DNA of 64,000 nt from CAUTNH01 sp963543845 (GTDB lineage: Bacteria > Bacillota_I > Bacilli_A > Acholeplasmatales > Acholeplasmataceae): contig CAUUCL010000001.1 of assembly GCA_963543845.1 (NCBI GenBank), forward strand, positions 43,488-107,487. Direction: 5' to 3'. This document shows positions 25,408-34,566 of this stretch, in pieces (the stretch's first letter is position 1; each line of letters opens with the position of its first letter). The notes under the pieces were generated by a model. It ran no database searches and was not told the DNA's origin. It was given only the letters and a program-made list of their open reading frames with translations. Position numbers and translations under genes: made by a program.

Positions 25408-26811
25408 TTAAATATATAAATCTCTTTTACCCTTTTTAAGGAGCTCTATATTTTTATTTACTTGCTTTTCTAATCTTTTATTATTAAAGTTTTTAACTGT
25501 ATTTTTTATATATTCTTCCATTTTAATAATTAGGTCATTATCACCATAGTCAATTGCATATTCCATCAAAGTAATTAATGCATTGTGATTACACATATAA
25601 TGAATCTTGCTAGCCTTAGCAATTTCCATAAAATGCTCACCTGTTCTTCCAGTACGATAGCATGCTGTGCAATAACTTGGGATATAATTATTATTTATTA
25701 AATCATTTATAACTTCCTTAGGGCTTCTTTCATCAAGCTTTTCAAACTGGTCTATTTTTTCCTCTTTTAAAGATTTTTCATATCCACCAACACCAGTACA
25801 AGATCCTGCTGATACTTGTGATACTCCATATTTAATAAGTTCACTTCTCATTATCGCAGATTCCCTAGTTGATAAAATAAGTCCTGTGTATGGGACTGCA
25901 ACTCTTATAATTGCAACAAGTTTTTTAAATTCTAAATCAGATACTATATTAGGAAAATCTTTAATGTCCATCCCTTCAGCTGGACGAAGTCTTGGAACTG
26001 ATATTGTATGAAAGCCAACTCCAAATTTTTTCTCAAGATGTTCATTGTGCATCATTAAAGCAAGAACTTCAAATTTATAATTACTAAGTCCAAATAAAAC
26101 ACCGCCACCAACATCATCAATTCCAGCCTCCATTGCTCTATCAAATGCTGTAAGGTGATAGTTATAATTCCCTTTTAAACAATTAGGATGCATTTTCTCA
26201 TACTGATATTTATCGTATGTTTCTTGAAAAAGAATATAAGTTCCAATTTCTGCATCTTTTAATCTTTTATAATTTTCAAGAGTAGTTGCGGCAATATTTA
26301 CATTTATCCTTCTTATAACGCCGCGCCTGTTATAAGTATCATAGATTGCTTTTATTGCATCAAGAACATATTCAATAGGACAATTTATGGGATCTTCACC
26401 TGCTTCAAGTGCAAGCCTTTTATGTCCCATATCTTCTAAAATCATTACCTCATTTTTAATCTCATCAATTGTAAGTTTTCTTCTTTCAAACTTATTTTTA
26501 TGTTTATACCCACAGTAAAGACAATTATTAACACAATAATCACTTATATAAAGAGGAGCAAACAAAACCACTCTATTTCCGTATATATCCTCTTTTATTT
26601 TTCCTGCTATTTTAAAAAGTCTTTTTAGCTGTTCATCGGTTTTAATTTCTAAAAGTGTTGCAATTTCTTCATGACTTAGCCCCTTTTTTATTTCGGCTTT
26701 ATCTAAGATTTTAGCAATTTCTTCATCAGTTACACCATTTGCATTTTTGATAAGATTATTTATATAATCATAATCAATATGCATATTCTCATCAATTCTT
26801 TTTTTGTTCAT
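25408..26811 (-). CDS. hydG: [FeFe]-hydrogenase maturase HydG (radical SAM tyrosine lyase)
   Basis: 467 residues from the ATG at 26811, which has AAAGGTGAG just upstream; an ATG 15 nt earlier covers that Shine-Dalgarno sequence. HydG cleaves tyrosine to CO and cyanide for the H-cluster. The radical SAM motif CVNNCLYCG (Cys near 93, 97, 100) and the C-terminal auxiliary cluster motif CTACYRTGRTGEHF with a later Cys in YMCNHN are both intact. Close homologue ThiH is excluded by this C-terminal CxxC extension. Confidence 0.95.
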   Translation of the reverse strand: MNKKRIDENMHIDYDYINNLIKNANGVTDEEIAKILDKAEIKKGLSHEEIATLLEIKTDEQLKRLFKIAGKIKEDIYGNRVVLFAPLYISDYCVNNCLYCGYKHKNKFERRKLTIDEIKNEVMILEDMGHKRLALEAGEDPINCPIEYVLDAIKAIYDTYNRRGVIRRINVNIAATTLENYKRLKDAEIGTYILFQETYDKYQYEKMHPNCLKGNYNYHLTAFDRAMEAGIDDVGGGVLFGLSNYKFEVLALMMHNEHLEKKFGVGFHTISVPRLRPAEGMDIKDFPNIVSDLEFKKLVAIIRVAVPYTGLILSTRESAIMRSELIKYGVSQVSAGSCTGVGGYEKSLKEEKIDQFEKLDERSPKEVINDLINNNYIPSYCTACYRTGRTGEHFMEIAKASKIHYMCNHNALITLMEYAIDYGDNDLIIKMEEYIKNTVKNFNNKRLEKQVNKNIELLKKGKRDLYI

Positions 26812-26844
26812 TTTCTCACCTTTCAAATTAGATACTCTTCTTTG

Positions 26845-27894
26845 TTAGATAATTTTTTTATAATCTCCTCGCACAAAACTTGGAATAAAATTATTACTTT
26901 TTAAAATCTTTATTAGATTTTCTAAATTTTTACCATCTTCAGTTTTATCAATTCTTTTATTATCATATAAATTATAACACTTAGCAGCAGCCTCAGGGGT
27001 AATATTTGGCATTATTACATTGCACCCTGCATTAAGAGCCTTAATGGTTCCATTTTCATCAAGGGTCGCAAATGCTGTTGTTGCAGGCAGTAAAGTATTA
27101 GGAAGTAAAAGCCTTATTAGAGCTAAAAGATCTAATGTAAGTAAAACTGGGCCATTTTTTTCATCTTTTAATTTTGTATTTTGACTTGCTATAAAAGGGC
27201 CAATTCCAATCATCTCAGGATTTAATTTTTTCAAAAAAATTAAATCATTTACATAATCTTTTAAATTTAAATTAGGAAGTCCGACGATAAAACCAGCACC
27301 CGTTTGATATTTTAGTTTTTTTAAATTATATAAAGATTTTATCCTATTTTTAATACTCTCACCATGAAGCAGTTTATATACTTTTTTATTTATTGTCTCA
27401 TGGCGAAGTAAAAATCTATCAACACCAGCTTTTTTTAAATTCTCATAATATAAATAACTTTTCTCTCCAATTGAAAGTGTTATAGCAATATCCTTAAATT
27501 TATCTTTTATATTTTTTATAAATGATACTAAATCACTACTTTCACTGCTTTCCTCACCAGATTGCAAAACAAAAGATTTATATCCCATATCTACACCAAA
27601 GTTAATTAAGTTAGATATTTCATCAAATGATAACTTATATCTTTTTACGTTAGAAAATTTATTTATTCCGCAGTACATGCACCCTTTTGTGCAGTAGTTG
27701 CTAAATTCAATAAGACCTCTTAAATAAATTTCTCTGCCATATACAAAATCACAAATATCTCTTGCTTTTTTATGTAAAATAATTCTTAAATCATCATCTA
27801 TATTTTCTAGGATATATAAAATTTTTCTTTTAGATAAATTATGTTTTTTTTCTAATTTACAAATTAAGTTTAATACTTTTTTTTTACTATTCAT
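26845..27894 (-). CDS. hydE: [FeFe]-hydrogenase maturase HydE (radical SAM)
   Basis: 349 residues. HydE acts on the HydG product on the way to the diiron dithiolate unit. The radical SAM motif is CTKGCMYCG near residue 63; GPFIASQNT and the TTAFATLDENG segment are typical of HydE. The start overlaps the small regulator gene by 8 nt. The second, optional cluster near the C-terminus is not evident. Confidence 0.93.
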   Translation of the reverse strand: MNSKKKVLNLICKLEKKHNLSKRKILYILENIDDDLRIILHKKARDICDFVYGREIYLRGLIEFSNYCTKGCMYCGINKFSNVKRYKLSFDEISNLINFGVDMGYKSFVLQSGEESSESSDLVSFIKNIKDKFKDIAITLSIGEKSYLYYENLKKAGVDRFLLRHETINKKVYKLLHGESIKNRIKSLYNLKKLKYQTGAGFIVGLPNLNLKDYVNDLIFLKKLNPEMIGIGPFIASQNTKLKDEKNGPVLLTLDLLALIRLLLPNTLLPATTAFATLDENGTIKALNAGCNVIMPNITPEAAAKCYNLYDNKRIDKTEDGKNLENLIKILKSNNFIPSFVRGDYKKII

Positions 27895-28147
27895 TGATAG
27901 TTTTTTTAGATATAGCAGTTGTTACAGTAATTCCACTAATTGATCCAAGTTTACCAGTTAATGCATTTATCTCATCCATTGTAGCAAGGCATGTAATGCT
28001 AATTACTGTCATATCATGATCCATTAGAGGTATTCCCATTCTACCACGCACGATTTTTTTATAATCAGATACAATTTTATTAAATTCACTTTGACTATTT
28101 TTAGGGTTTTCTAAAATAGCTCCTATAACTGCAATTTTTTTCTCCAT
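27887..28147 (-). CDS. TM1266-type iron-only hydrogenase system regulator
   Basis: 86 residues in an ACT/NikR C-terminal-like ferredoxin fold: KKIAVIGAILENP at the start, then RGRMGIPLMDHDMTVISI and a final LSG-like helix GKLGSISGITVTTA. This small family is found beside hydEFG in Firmicutes and Thermotoga; it has no DNA-binding domain, and its ligand and exact role are not established. It opens the maturation cluster, 28 nt after the restriction endonuclease gene. Confidence 0.85.
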   Translation of the reverse strand: MEKKIAVIGAILENPKNSQSEFNKIVSDYKKIVRGRMGIPLMDHDMTVISITCLATMDEINALTGKLGSISGITVTTAISKKTINE

Positions 28148-28175
28148 TTTATCTCCTCATTATTTTTATTTTAAA

Positions 28176-28907
28176 TTATGACTTATTAGCCTTTAATATT
28201 AACATCGTCTTAATATCAGATGGCATTGTAAGAAATTTGTCAAATTCATTTATGCTTTTTTCGGTTATCCAAAGTTGACCCTCTTCAATTTCCTTTATGC
28301 CCTTGCTGTGCTGATTTTTTGAATAATATTTATTATTTTTTATATCATCTGCTGATAAAACCCAATATATTATCTTATCTCTCCAAACTCCGATAAAAAT
28401 AAAAATGTCACTACAAGATGGCTTTAGTTGCTGAAAATTCATATTAAATGGTTTTTTACTATCAGTTGCTAAAGCCTTTATTATAAGCTGTTCATCAGAT
28501 TTTGAATCAACTGCTCGTGATGCCTTTACCTCAACTTTGATACCACTATTATCTGGTAAAGGTAAATAAAGGTCGTATTCTCCGTGATAACTAGAATCTA
28601 AAATTTTGTTAGGCCTTTCTAGTTCCTGAACTAATTCATTCAAATGCGTTTGTGCCCACATCTCACCAAATCCTCTAGGTGATGTTATCTCATAAAGATG
28701 TAGAAATTTATTTCTTGAGATATAATCATTCCTTATTTTTATATAATAATCGATATCAATAATTTTATCTGCTAATAAGTTACAAATTATATACTCGAAT
28801 TTGTTAAAAGGATAAATACTAAATAAATTATCTAACTCACTATCAGTTAAATTTATATTTTTGGATTTTAATTTTAGATTATTTAGTATTTCTCTAAGCT
28901 TTTCCAT
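28176..28907 (-). CDS. Putative type II restriction endonuclease, PD-(D/E)XK fold
   Basis: 243 residues. A helical N-terminal part (1-75) is followed by a nuclease core: an Asp in HGEYDLYLP (residue 112) and EVK (Glu126, Lys128) form a D-x13-ExK catalytic set. The later GVWRDKIIYWVLS segment continues the core beta sheet. The gene overlaps the DNA methyltransferase by 14 nt, as in many type II restriction-modification pairs. The recognition site cannot be inferred. Confidence 0.75.
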   Translation of the reverse strand: MEKLREILNNLKLKSKNINLTDSELDNLFSIYPFNKFEYIICNLLADKIIDIDYYIKIRNDYISRNKFLHLYEITSPRGFGEMWAQTHLNELVQELERPNKILDSSYHGEYDLYLPLPDNSGIKVEVKASRAVDSKSDEQLIIKALATDSKKPFNMNFQQLKPSCSDIFIFIGVWRDKIIYWVLSADDIKNNKYYSKNQHSKGIKEIEEGQLWITEKSINEFDKFLTMPSDIKTMLILKANKS

Positions 28908-30630
28908 TTTTTAAATCTCCTTCAATTATTTTAATCTCATCACTTGAAAAATCATAAAGTTTATAAATTATAGATTGTATCCTAGATTCATTGAATATCC
29001 TCTGGTCTAAAAAATCAGTAAATAATTCTTCAGTTTTTCTATCAATAATTGGTATAGGAATATTTTGTAAATCATATTTTAAAGTCTTAATTTGATTTAT
29101 TTTATTTTTAAAGTAAAAGTTTAAAACATTAGAATTAAGCAAAACACAAAGTGCTTTTATGTTTACTGGAACTTTATGGGGAATTAAAATATTTGCTGAA
29201 TTTAAGACTAATGTTTTTTTATTATCATATGAAAAAATTAGTTTTTTATTTGAAATAAATTTATAAATCAACTTTTCAGGCGCAAAGTAAAATTCATCAC
29301 TTGCAACTTGTTGAAATTTTTTTCTATCATAAATAATAAATTTTTTAGGACTACTAGCAAAATATTTTTTAATATCCTTACCCGTATAAATTGGCATTGT
29401 ATTTTCATTATTATTATCTAACAGCATTTTTTTATTATTTCCCGTAACAATTCCAAGTGCAAACTTGGAATCACACAAGCTAAAATGGGGTATTTTTTCT
29501 ATTTTTTTTATTATTGAGTTTTTAAAATCATCGAACAAAGAAAATACATAATCTTTATCATTTTTATATCTATCATAATTTATTTTATACTTGCTACCAC
29601 CATTAATAATACTAATTTTATCTGGATTAGATTTATCTAATTCTATCGAAATAGCATCAGTTAAAACACTAGTGAATGGTTTTTTAAATAATTCTATTTT
29701 TTTAATTGCAGTTCTTTCAATAATATATTTTCTTATATCTTTGTGAGTTCTAACATTTAAAAATGATGTTGGAAGAAGAAATATTATTTTTCCACTGTCA
29801 CTAATTTTTATAATAGATTTATAAATAAAATAAGAAAAGGACTCTTTTGATTTTATCTCTTTAAATTCCTTATACTCATCCTTAATATATGCTCCCCACG
29901 GTGGGTTTGTAATTATCAAATCGAATTTTTCATCATTTTCAACCTTTAAAAAATCCTCACAAAATATATTAGGACTAAATACAAAATCTTTAAATATCGC
30001 AAAAAGATTACTCTTCATAATCTTTACAGCAATTTTATCTGTATCATATCCAAATATATTCTCAGGTTTAATATTAGGCGTTTTTGCAATTACATTTAAA
30101 AACCCCCCACTACCACAACAAGGATCGCATACTTTCTTATTTTTAAAATCTAAATTTTCTATCATCTTATAAACAATATTAGACGGTGTATAATATGAGC
30201 CTGAGATATTTTTATCTCCTTCTAATTTTAATAATTGATAAATATACCCTATTAAATCAATATTAAAGAATTTATCAAAATTAAACTTAATCTCATAAAA
30301 ATCATTATTAAAGCTAGTTATGAAATCACTTATGTGTTTATTTTTTGATGAAAATTCACCATTTAGTTTAAAAATAAGTTTTAAATCAAAAAGATATTTT
30401 AAAATAAGTGAATTTATAGTTGTCTCTATCGGTTTTTCAAAGCAAATTTCATCAAGCAATAAATCAATCTCATTTTCAAATTTTATATATTCTTTAGGTA
30501 TTATTTTTTTTCTTGATTGAGTTTTGTTTGCTCTTGTAAAAAAACTAGAGTTATCTAGATTTTTATTTAATCGCTTCCAATTTTGAATTGTAGCATCTGA
30601 AATTTTTAAATTTTGGACATTTTTATTCAT
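28894..30630 (-). CDS. Type II N6-adenine DNA methyltransferase
   Basis: 578 residues. The SAM site is VCDPCCGSGGFLN and the catalytic motif NPPW (LIITNPPWGAY), the order of gamma-class adenine methyltransferases such as M.TaqI. The C-terminal 200 residues form a TaqI-like target recognition domain ending in LKYDLQNIPIPI. It protects host DNA from its partner nuclease. The ATG has no Shine-Dalgarno sequence and lies only 12 nt from a TATAAT box, so translation is probably leaderless or nearly so. Confidence 0.9.
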   Translation of the reverse strand: MNKNVQNLKISDATIQNWKRLNKNLDNSSFFTRANKTQSRKKIIPKEYIKFENEIDLLLDEICFEKPIETTINSLILKYLFDLKLIFKLNGEFSSKNKHISDFITSFNNDFYEIKFNFDKFFNIDLIGYIYQLLKLEGDKNISGSYYTPSNIVYKMIENLDFKNKKVCDPCCGSGGFLNVIAKTPNIKPENIFGYDTDKIAVKIMKSNLFAIFKDFVFSPNIFCEDFLKVENDEKFDLIITNPPWGAYIKDEYKEFKEIKSKESFSYFIYKSIIKISDSGKIIFLLPTSFLNVRTHKDIRKYIIERTAIKKIELFKKPFTSVLTDAISIELDKSNPDKISIINGGSKYKINYDRYKNDKDYVFSLFDDFKNSIIKKIEKIPHFSLCDSKFALGIVTGNNKKMLLDNNNENTMPIYTGKDIKKYFASSPKKFIIYDRKKFQQVASDEFYFAPEKLIYKFISNKKLIFSYDNKKTLVLNSANILIPHKVPVNIKALCVLLNSNVLNFYFKNKINQIKTLKYDLQNIPIPIIDRKTEELFTDFLDQRIFNESRIQSIIYKLYDFSSDEIKIIEGDLKNGKA

Positions 30631-30642
30631 ATTACTAAAATT

Positions 30643-30670
30643 ATTATACCACTTTATAAACGCCTTTCAA
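30643..30670 (-). promoter_or_regulatory. Promoter of the restriction-modification operon
   Basis: TTGAAA (30665-30670), 16-nt spacer, TGG-TATAAT (-10 at 30643-30648) on the minus strand; the start codon follows after 12 nt. Confidence 0.65.
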
Positions 30671-30731
30671 AATAAAGAAAAGATATTTTCCTTCATATAT
30701 ATAATAGTGAAAAATAATTTTTTTACTTAAA

Positions 30732-30775
30732 AATAAAAATATCACTTAATTTTAATTTTTAATTAAGTGATATTT
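30732..30775 (-). terminator. Rho-independent terminator after pnp
   Basis: A 13- to 15-bp stem ATATCACTTAATT/AATTAAGTGATAT with T-rich 3' side on the minus strand, 9 nt after the pnp stop. Confidence 0.85.
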
Positions 30776-30783
30776 AAAATTTA

Positions 30784-32931
30784 CTATTTAGTTTTTGCTT
30801 TATTTTCTTTTTTAGGATCTTTTTTAGCGTTATTTAATACATCTTTTCTTGATAAATCAATTCTGCCTTGATTATCAATGTCGATACATTTAACTAATAC
30901 TTGATCTCCAACTTTTAAAACACTTTCAACTTTTTCAATTCTTTCATTAGCTATTTTTGAAATGTGTAAAAGTCCCTCACATCCTGGCCAAAGTTCAACA
31001 AAAGCGCCATAGTTTTCAATTCTTTTAACTAAACCCTCGTAAACTTCTCCAACTTTAGCCTCTCTTACTAAATCAGAAATTTGTTTTAAAGTATTATCAA
31101 CAACATCTAAACACTCATGCATAATGTAAATTTTTCCATCTTGCTCGATATCAATTTTAACATTATCATTATCTTCAATAAGTTTATTTATAACCTTACC
31201 ACCCGCACCGATAACATCTTTTATCTTATCTGGATTTATTAAAAGCATTTTAACTTTTGGAGCATATTTAGATACATTATCTCTTGGTGATTTGATTGTG
31301 CTTGTTATGACTTTTAAAATTTGCATTCTAGCCTCTTTTGCTTGAGCTAGTGCTTCTTTTAAAATCTTTTCATTAATACCTTTTATTTTAATATCCATTT
31401 GAAGAGCGGTAATTCCATTTTCAGTTCCTGCAACTTTAAAATCCATATCTCCAAGATGATCTTCAAGACCTTGAATATCAGTTAGTATTGTGTAGTTTTT
31501 ATCTTTTGCTATAAGACCCATTGCAATTCCTGCAACTGGGGCTTTAATAGGAACACCTGCTGCCATTAGTGATAATGTAGCAGAGCATACAGTTGCCATT
31601 GAACTTGAACCATTTGATTCTAAAATTTCTGATACAACTCTAATTGTATAAGGGAAACTATCCTCACTTGGAAGAATTGGAAGAATTGCTCTTCTTGCAA
31701 GATTACCATGCCCTATTTCTCTTCTTCCAGGAGAACCATACTTACCAGTTTCTCCAACTGAAAAAGGTGGAAAGTTATAATGAAGAAGGAATCTTTTTTT
31801 CTCCTCATAAGATAAATCATCAATAATTTGGCTATCAGCAAGTCCACCTAGTGTAACAACACCTAGTGATTGTGTTTGTCCACGAGTGAAAAGTGCACTT
31901 CCATGAGGTCTTGGAAGTAAATCAACTTTTGCTGATAATGGTCTTATTTGGTCAATTTTTCTGCCATCTGGTCTAATTTTATCTTTAGTAATTAATTCTC
32001 TAAATACAGTCTCAATTACATCTTCAATCGCTTGGTCATTTAAAAATTTATAATATATTTCATCTTTTTCATCTTTTATAAATTCTTTTGATTCAGCCAT
32101 AAGCTTTTCCATATATTTTTCCTTTAAAGCAAAAACTGCCTCATCACGAGCCTGTTTATCAAATACAAGTAAAGCTTTTTTGAATTCATCCCTAGTTTCT
32201 TTTAAAAGTTTTTCAACCTTTGAATCATCTGCAAGAATTAGTTTTGGCTCAGGTTTATTAGGTTTTAATTCTTTAATTATTTTTTCTTGGAATTCAACAA
32301 TTTTCTTAATTTCTTCATGAGCAAACATAATTGCCTCAAGCATAGTTTTCTCAGATACTTCAAACGCACCTGATTCAACCATATTAATAGCATCTTTTGT
32401 TCCTGCAACTGATAGCTCAATTAAATTATTTTCAAGTTTTTCAAAATTAGGGTTTACTAAAAACTTGCCATCTTTATACCCAATATTAACTCCTGCAATA
32501 GGTCCTTCAAAAGGAACTTCCGAAATCATTAAGGCAATACTTGAACCAATTAAAGCTGCCATTTCAGTTGATGCTTCAGGATCACTTGATATAACAGTAT
32601 TTACAACCTGAACCTCATCTTGATATCCCTTTGGAAAAAGAGGTCTTATTGGTCTATCGATTACTCTTGATGCAAGTGTCTCTTTTTCAGTAGGTCTTCC
32701 CTCACGACGCAAAAAACCTCCTGGTATTTTACCACCAGCATATAATCTTTCTTGATAAATAACCATCAGAGGAAAAAAATCTCTAATTTCTTCTGATTCT
32801 TTATGGCAAACAGTTGATAATACTGCACTTTCGCCATATCTTACAAGACATGCACCAGATGCTTGTTTTGCAAGTTCTCCAAACTCTACAACAAGCACTC
32901 GTCCGCCTATTGTTGTTTCAAATTTTTTCAT
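30784..32931 (-). CDS. pnp: Polyribonucleotide nucleotidyltransferase (PNPase)
   Basis: 715 residues. Phosphorolytic 3'-5' exoribonuclease of mRNA decay. Two RNase PH domains (1-about 220 and 315-545) flank a helical domain; the active-site regions GRREIGHGNLARRA and TDIQGLEDHLGDMDFKVAGT are intact. A KH domain (GAGGKVINKLIE) and an S1 domain (VGEVYEGLVKRIENYGAFVEL) close the protein, then a Lys-rich tail. It follows rpsO, the common order, with a terminator hairpin in the gap. Confidence 0.98.
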   Translation of the reverse strand: MKKFETTIGGRVLVVEFGELAKQASGACLVRYGESAVLSTVCHKESEEIRDFFPLMVIYQERLYAGGKIPGGFLRREGRPTEKETLASRVIDRPIRPLFPKGYQDEVQVVNTVISSDPEASTEMAALIGSSIALMISEVPFEGPIAGVNIGYKDGKFLVNPNFEKLENNLIELSVAGTKDAINMVESGAFEVSEKTMLEAIMFAHEEIKKIVEFQEKIIKELKPNKPEPKLILADDSKVEKLLKETRDEFKKALLVFDKQARDEAVFALKEKYMEKLMAESKEFIKDEKDEIYYKFLNDQAIEDVIETVFRELITKDKIRPDGRKIDQIRPLSAKVDLLPRPHGSALFTRGQTQSLGVVTLGGLADSQIIDDLSYEEKKRFLLHYNFPPFSVGETGKYGSPGRREIGHGNLARRAILPILPSEDSFPYTIRVVSEILESNGSSSMATVCSATLSLMAAGVPIKAPVAGIAMGLIAKDKNYTILTDIQGLEDHLGDMDFKVAGTENGITALQMDIKIKGINEKILKEALAQAKEARMQILKVITSTIKSPRDNVSKYAPKVKMLLINPDKIKDVIGAGGKVINKLIEDNDNVKIDIEQDGKIYIMHECLDVVDNTLKQISDLVREAKVGEVYEGLVKRIENYGAFVELWPGCEGLLHISKIANERIEKVESVLKVGDQVLVKCIDIDNQGRIDLSRKDVLNNAKKDPKKENKAKTK

Positions 32932-32948
32932 TTTCTATCTCCTTTTTT

Positions 32949-32975
32949 TAAAAAAAATAAGGTATAAAACCTTAT
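32949..32975 (-). terminator. Terminator or processing hairpin between rpsO and pnp
   Basis: ATAAGGT-tttat-ACCTTAT followed by eight Ts on the minus strand, overlapping the rpsO stop. It should reduce read-through from rpsO into pnp; in E. coli this gap is an RNase III target, which is not testable here. Confidence 0.8.
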
Positions 32976-33241
32976 CTTCTTAGTCCTAATTTATCGATTA
33001 ACGCTTGGTATTTAGTAAGGCTTTTATTTTTTAAATATGCAAGTAATTTTTTCCTATGTCCTACTAAAACAAAAAGACCACGTTTACTATGAAAATCTTT
33101 TGGATGCTCTTTTAAATGTTTATTAAGTGCATTTATTTGTTCAGTTAAAAGTGCAACTTGAACCTCTGTTGAACCAGTGTCTTTTTTGCCTTGCGCAAAC
33201 TCCTTAATTATCTTTTCTTTTTCATCTTTTGTAAGTGCCAT
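32972..33241 (-). CDS. rpsO: 30S ribosomal protein S15
   Basis: 89 residues from ATG 33239-33241 (MALTKDEKEK), preceded by AAAAGGAGATATAAT; an in-frame ATG 45 nt further up would add a non-conserved extension and is rejected. TGSTEVQVALLTEQI and the LVGHRKKLLAYLK helix are canonical. It binds 16S rRNA helix 22. Confidence 0.98.
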   Translation of the reverse strand: MALTKDEKEKIIKEFAQGKKDTGSTEVQVALLTEQINALNKHLKEHPKDFHSKRGLFVLVGHRKKLLAYLKNKSLTKYQALIDKLGLRR

Positions 33242-33316
33242 ATTATATCTCCTTTTCATCGTATATCCTAGTAATAGGGTGCACAAATCCTAAAACAAAG
33301 ATACCTTTTTTATACT
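33242..33316 (-). promoter_or_regulatory. rpsO 5' leader, possible S15 control element
   Basis: About 75 nt of untranslated RNA containing the hairpin CCTA-TTAC-TAGG (33267-33278) close to the Shine-Dalgarno sequence. S15 autoregulation through leader structures is established in several bacteria; here it is only suggested by position. Confidence 0.35.
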
Positions 33317-33321
33317 TTTAA

Positions 33322-33349
33322 AGTATAACATAAAATGCTAATTTATCAA
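33322..33349 (-). promoter_or_regulatory. Predicted sigma-A promoter of rpsO
   Basis: TTGATA (33344-33349), 16-nt spacer, TATACT (33322-33327) on the minus strand, just downstream of darA. Confidence 0.6.
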
Positions 33350-33351
33350 AA

Positions 33352-33675
33352 TTAAAACTTTTTATATTTTTCTACATCTATAATAAAACAAACCGCTCCT
33401 CCAACTTCAACTTCAATTGGAAGTGAGGAAAAAGCCCCAAATTCATTTACAATTGTATTTGGAACAGTTGCCTTTCTTTTTTTAGTATACTGCTCAATTA
33501 AACTTAAAGTTAAATTAACTTTACTCTCATCTACCCCAATTAAAAAAGTAGCATTTCTTGCTCTTAAAAATCCACTAGTTGCAGCAAGCCTTGTTGCAAT
33601 TATACCATTTTCAACAAAGATTTTTTGAATCCTGTTAGCATCATCGTTTGAAATTATCGCAATAATCATTTTCAT
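33352..33675 (-). CDS. darA: Cyclic-di-AMP receptor protein DarA/PstA
   Basis: 107 residues from ATG 33673-33675, which has GAGGA 8 nt upstream; an ATG 15 nt earlier overlaps that sequence and is less likely. P-II-like fold with the family pattern MKMIIAIISNDDANRIQ, ATSGFLRARNATFLIGV (c-di-AMP contact strand) and EVEVGGAVCFIIDV. Binds c-di-AMP in Firmicutes; downstream partners are still poorly defined. It follows ribF by 1 nt. Implies c-di-AMP signalling in this organism. Confidence 0.9.
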   Translation of the reverse strand: MKMIIAIISNDDANRIQKIFVENGIIATRLAATSGFLRARNATFLIGVDESKVNLTLSLIEQYTKKRKATVPNTIVNEFGAFSSLPIEVEVGGAVCFIIDVEKYKKF

Positions 33676-33676
33676 A

Positions 33677-34558
33677 TTATAATTCCTCATTTTTTATTAT
33701 TTTTAAAGCATTTTCATAATCTTTATTTAATTGATTGATTAAATCATTTTTATCTTTAAATTTAACCTCATCTCTTAATCTTTTAAGATATACAAGTTTT
33801 ACTTTTTTATTATATATGTTTTTATTAAAATTTAAAATATGTGCCTCGCACCTAATCCTGCTTTGCCTATTTAAACTAGGATTATATCCAATATTTAAAA
33901 TCGTATAGTATTTATTATTCTTTAAATATAAATATCCCAGATACACTCCATTTGGTGGGAGTATTTTATTATTATATTTTATATTAGCTGTTCTATAACC
34001 TAATTTTCTACCTATTTTATTTCCTCTTACAATCTTTCCAGTTGTATAAAATAAATATCCTAGATACTTATTGGCTAAGTCTAAATTTCCAGCTTTAATT
34101 AACTCTTTAATTTTGGTTGATGATACTTTAAAATTATCTATAAAAACATCTTCGATAATATCTAATTCAAAATATTTTTTTAATAAATTAGTATCCCCAT
34201 TATTATCAAGCCCAAATTTAAAATCACTTCCCGCAATTATTTTTTTAACTCCTAATTTTTTTAGGTACTTACAAAAACTATCAGCAGTTATATTTTTAAT
34301 AAAATTATTAAACTTAATAACTATCAAATAATCAATTAAATTGCTTTTTAGATAAGTTATCTTATCATCTAATGATATTATCTCATTTTCATCTTTTAAA
34401 TTATTTAAAAATGTAATAACAACTTTTTTGTTAGTACACTTTTTTAAATTTTCTACTATTTTTAAATGTCCTAAGTGAAAACCATCAAAATTTCCGATTG
34501 CACAAGATGAATCATTTATTTTTATATTTTTTAGTTTTTCTAAATATACTATCTTAAT
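33677..34558 (-). CDS. ribF: Bifunctional riboflavin kinase/FAD synthetase, ATT start
   Basis: 293 residues. Makes FMN and FAD from riboflavin. The nucleotidyltransferase motif GNFDGFHLGH lies upstream of the first ATG (34325-34327), so the gene must start earlier. The frame is open to ATT at 34556-34558, giving (M)KIVYLEKLKN, which lines up with the family start MKxIYL; AGGTG lies 5-6 nt before it. No ATG, GTG or TTG in frame exists between the truB stop and the motif. The C-terminal riboflavin kinase domain shows GKIVRGNKIGRKLGYRTANI and PPNGVYLGYL. Confidence 0.92.
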   Translation of the reverse strand: MKIVYLEKLKNIKINDSSCAIGNFDGFHLGHLKIVENLKKCTNKKVVITFLNNLKDENEIISLDDKITYLKSNLIDYLIVIKFNNFIKNITADSFCKYLKKLGVKKIIAGSDFKFGLDNNGDTNLLKKYFELDIIEDVFIDNFKVSSTKIKELIKAGNLDLANKYLGYLFYTTGKIVRGNKIGRKLGYRTANIKYNNKILPPNGVYLGYLYLKNNKYYTILNIGYNPSLNRQSRIRCEAHILNFNKNIYNKKVKLVYLKRLRDEVKFKDKNDLINQLNKDYENALKIIKNEEL

Positions 34559-34566
34559 ACTAACAC

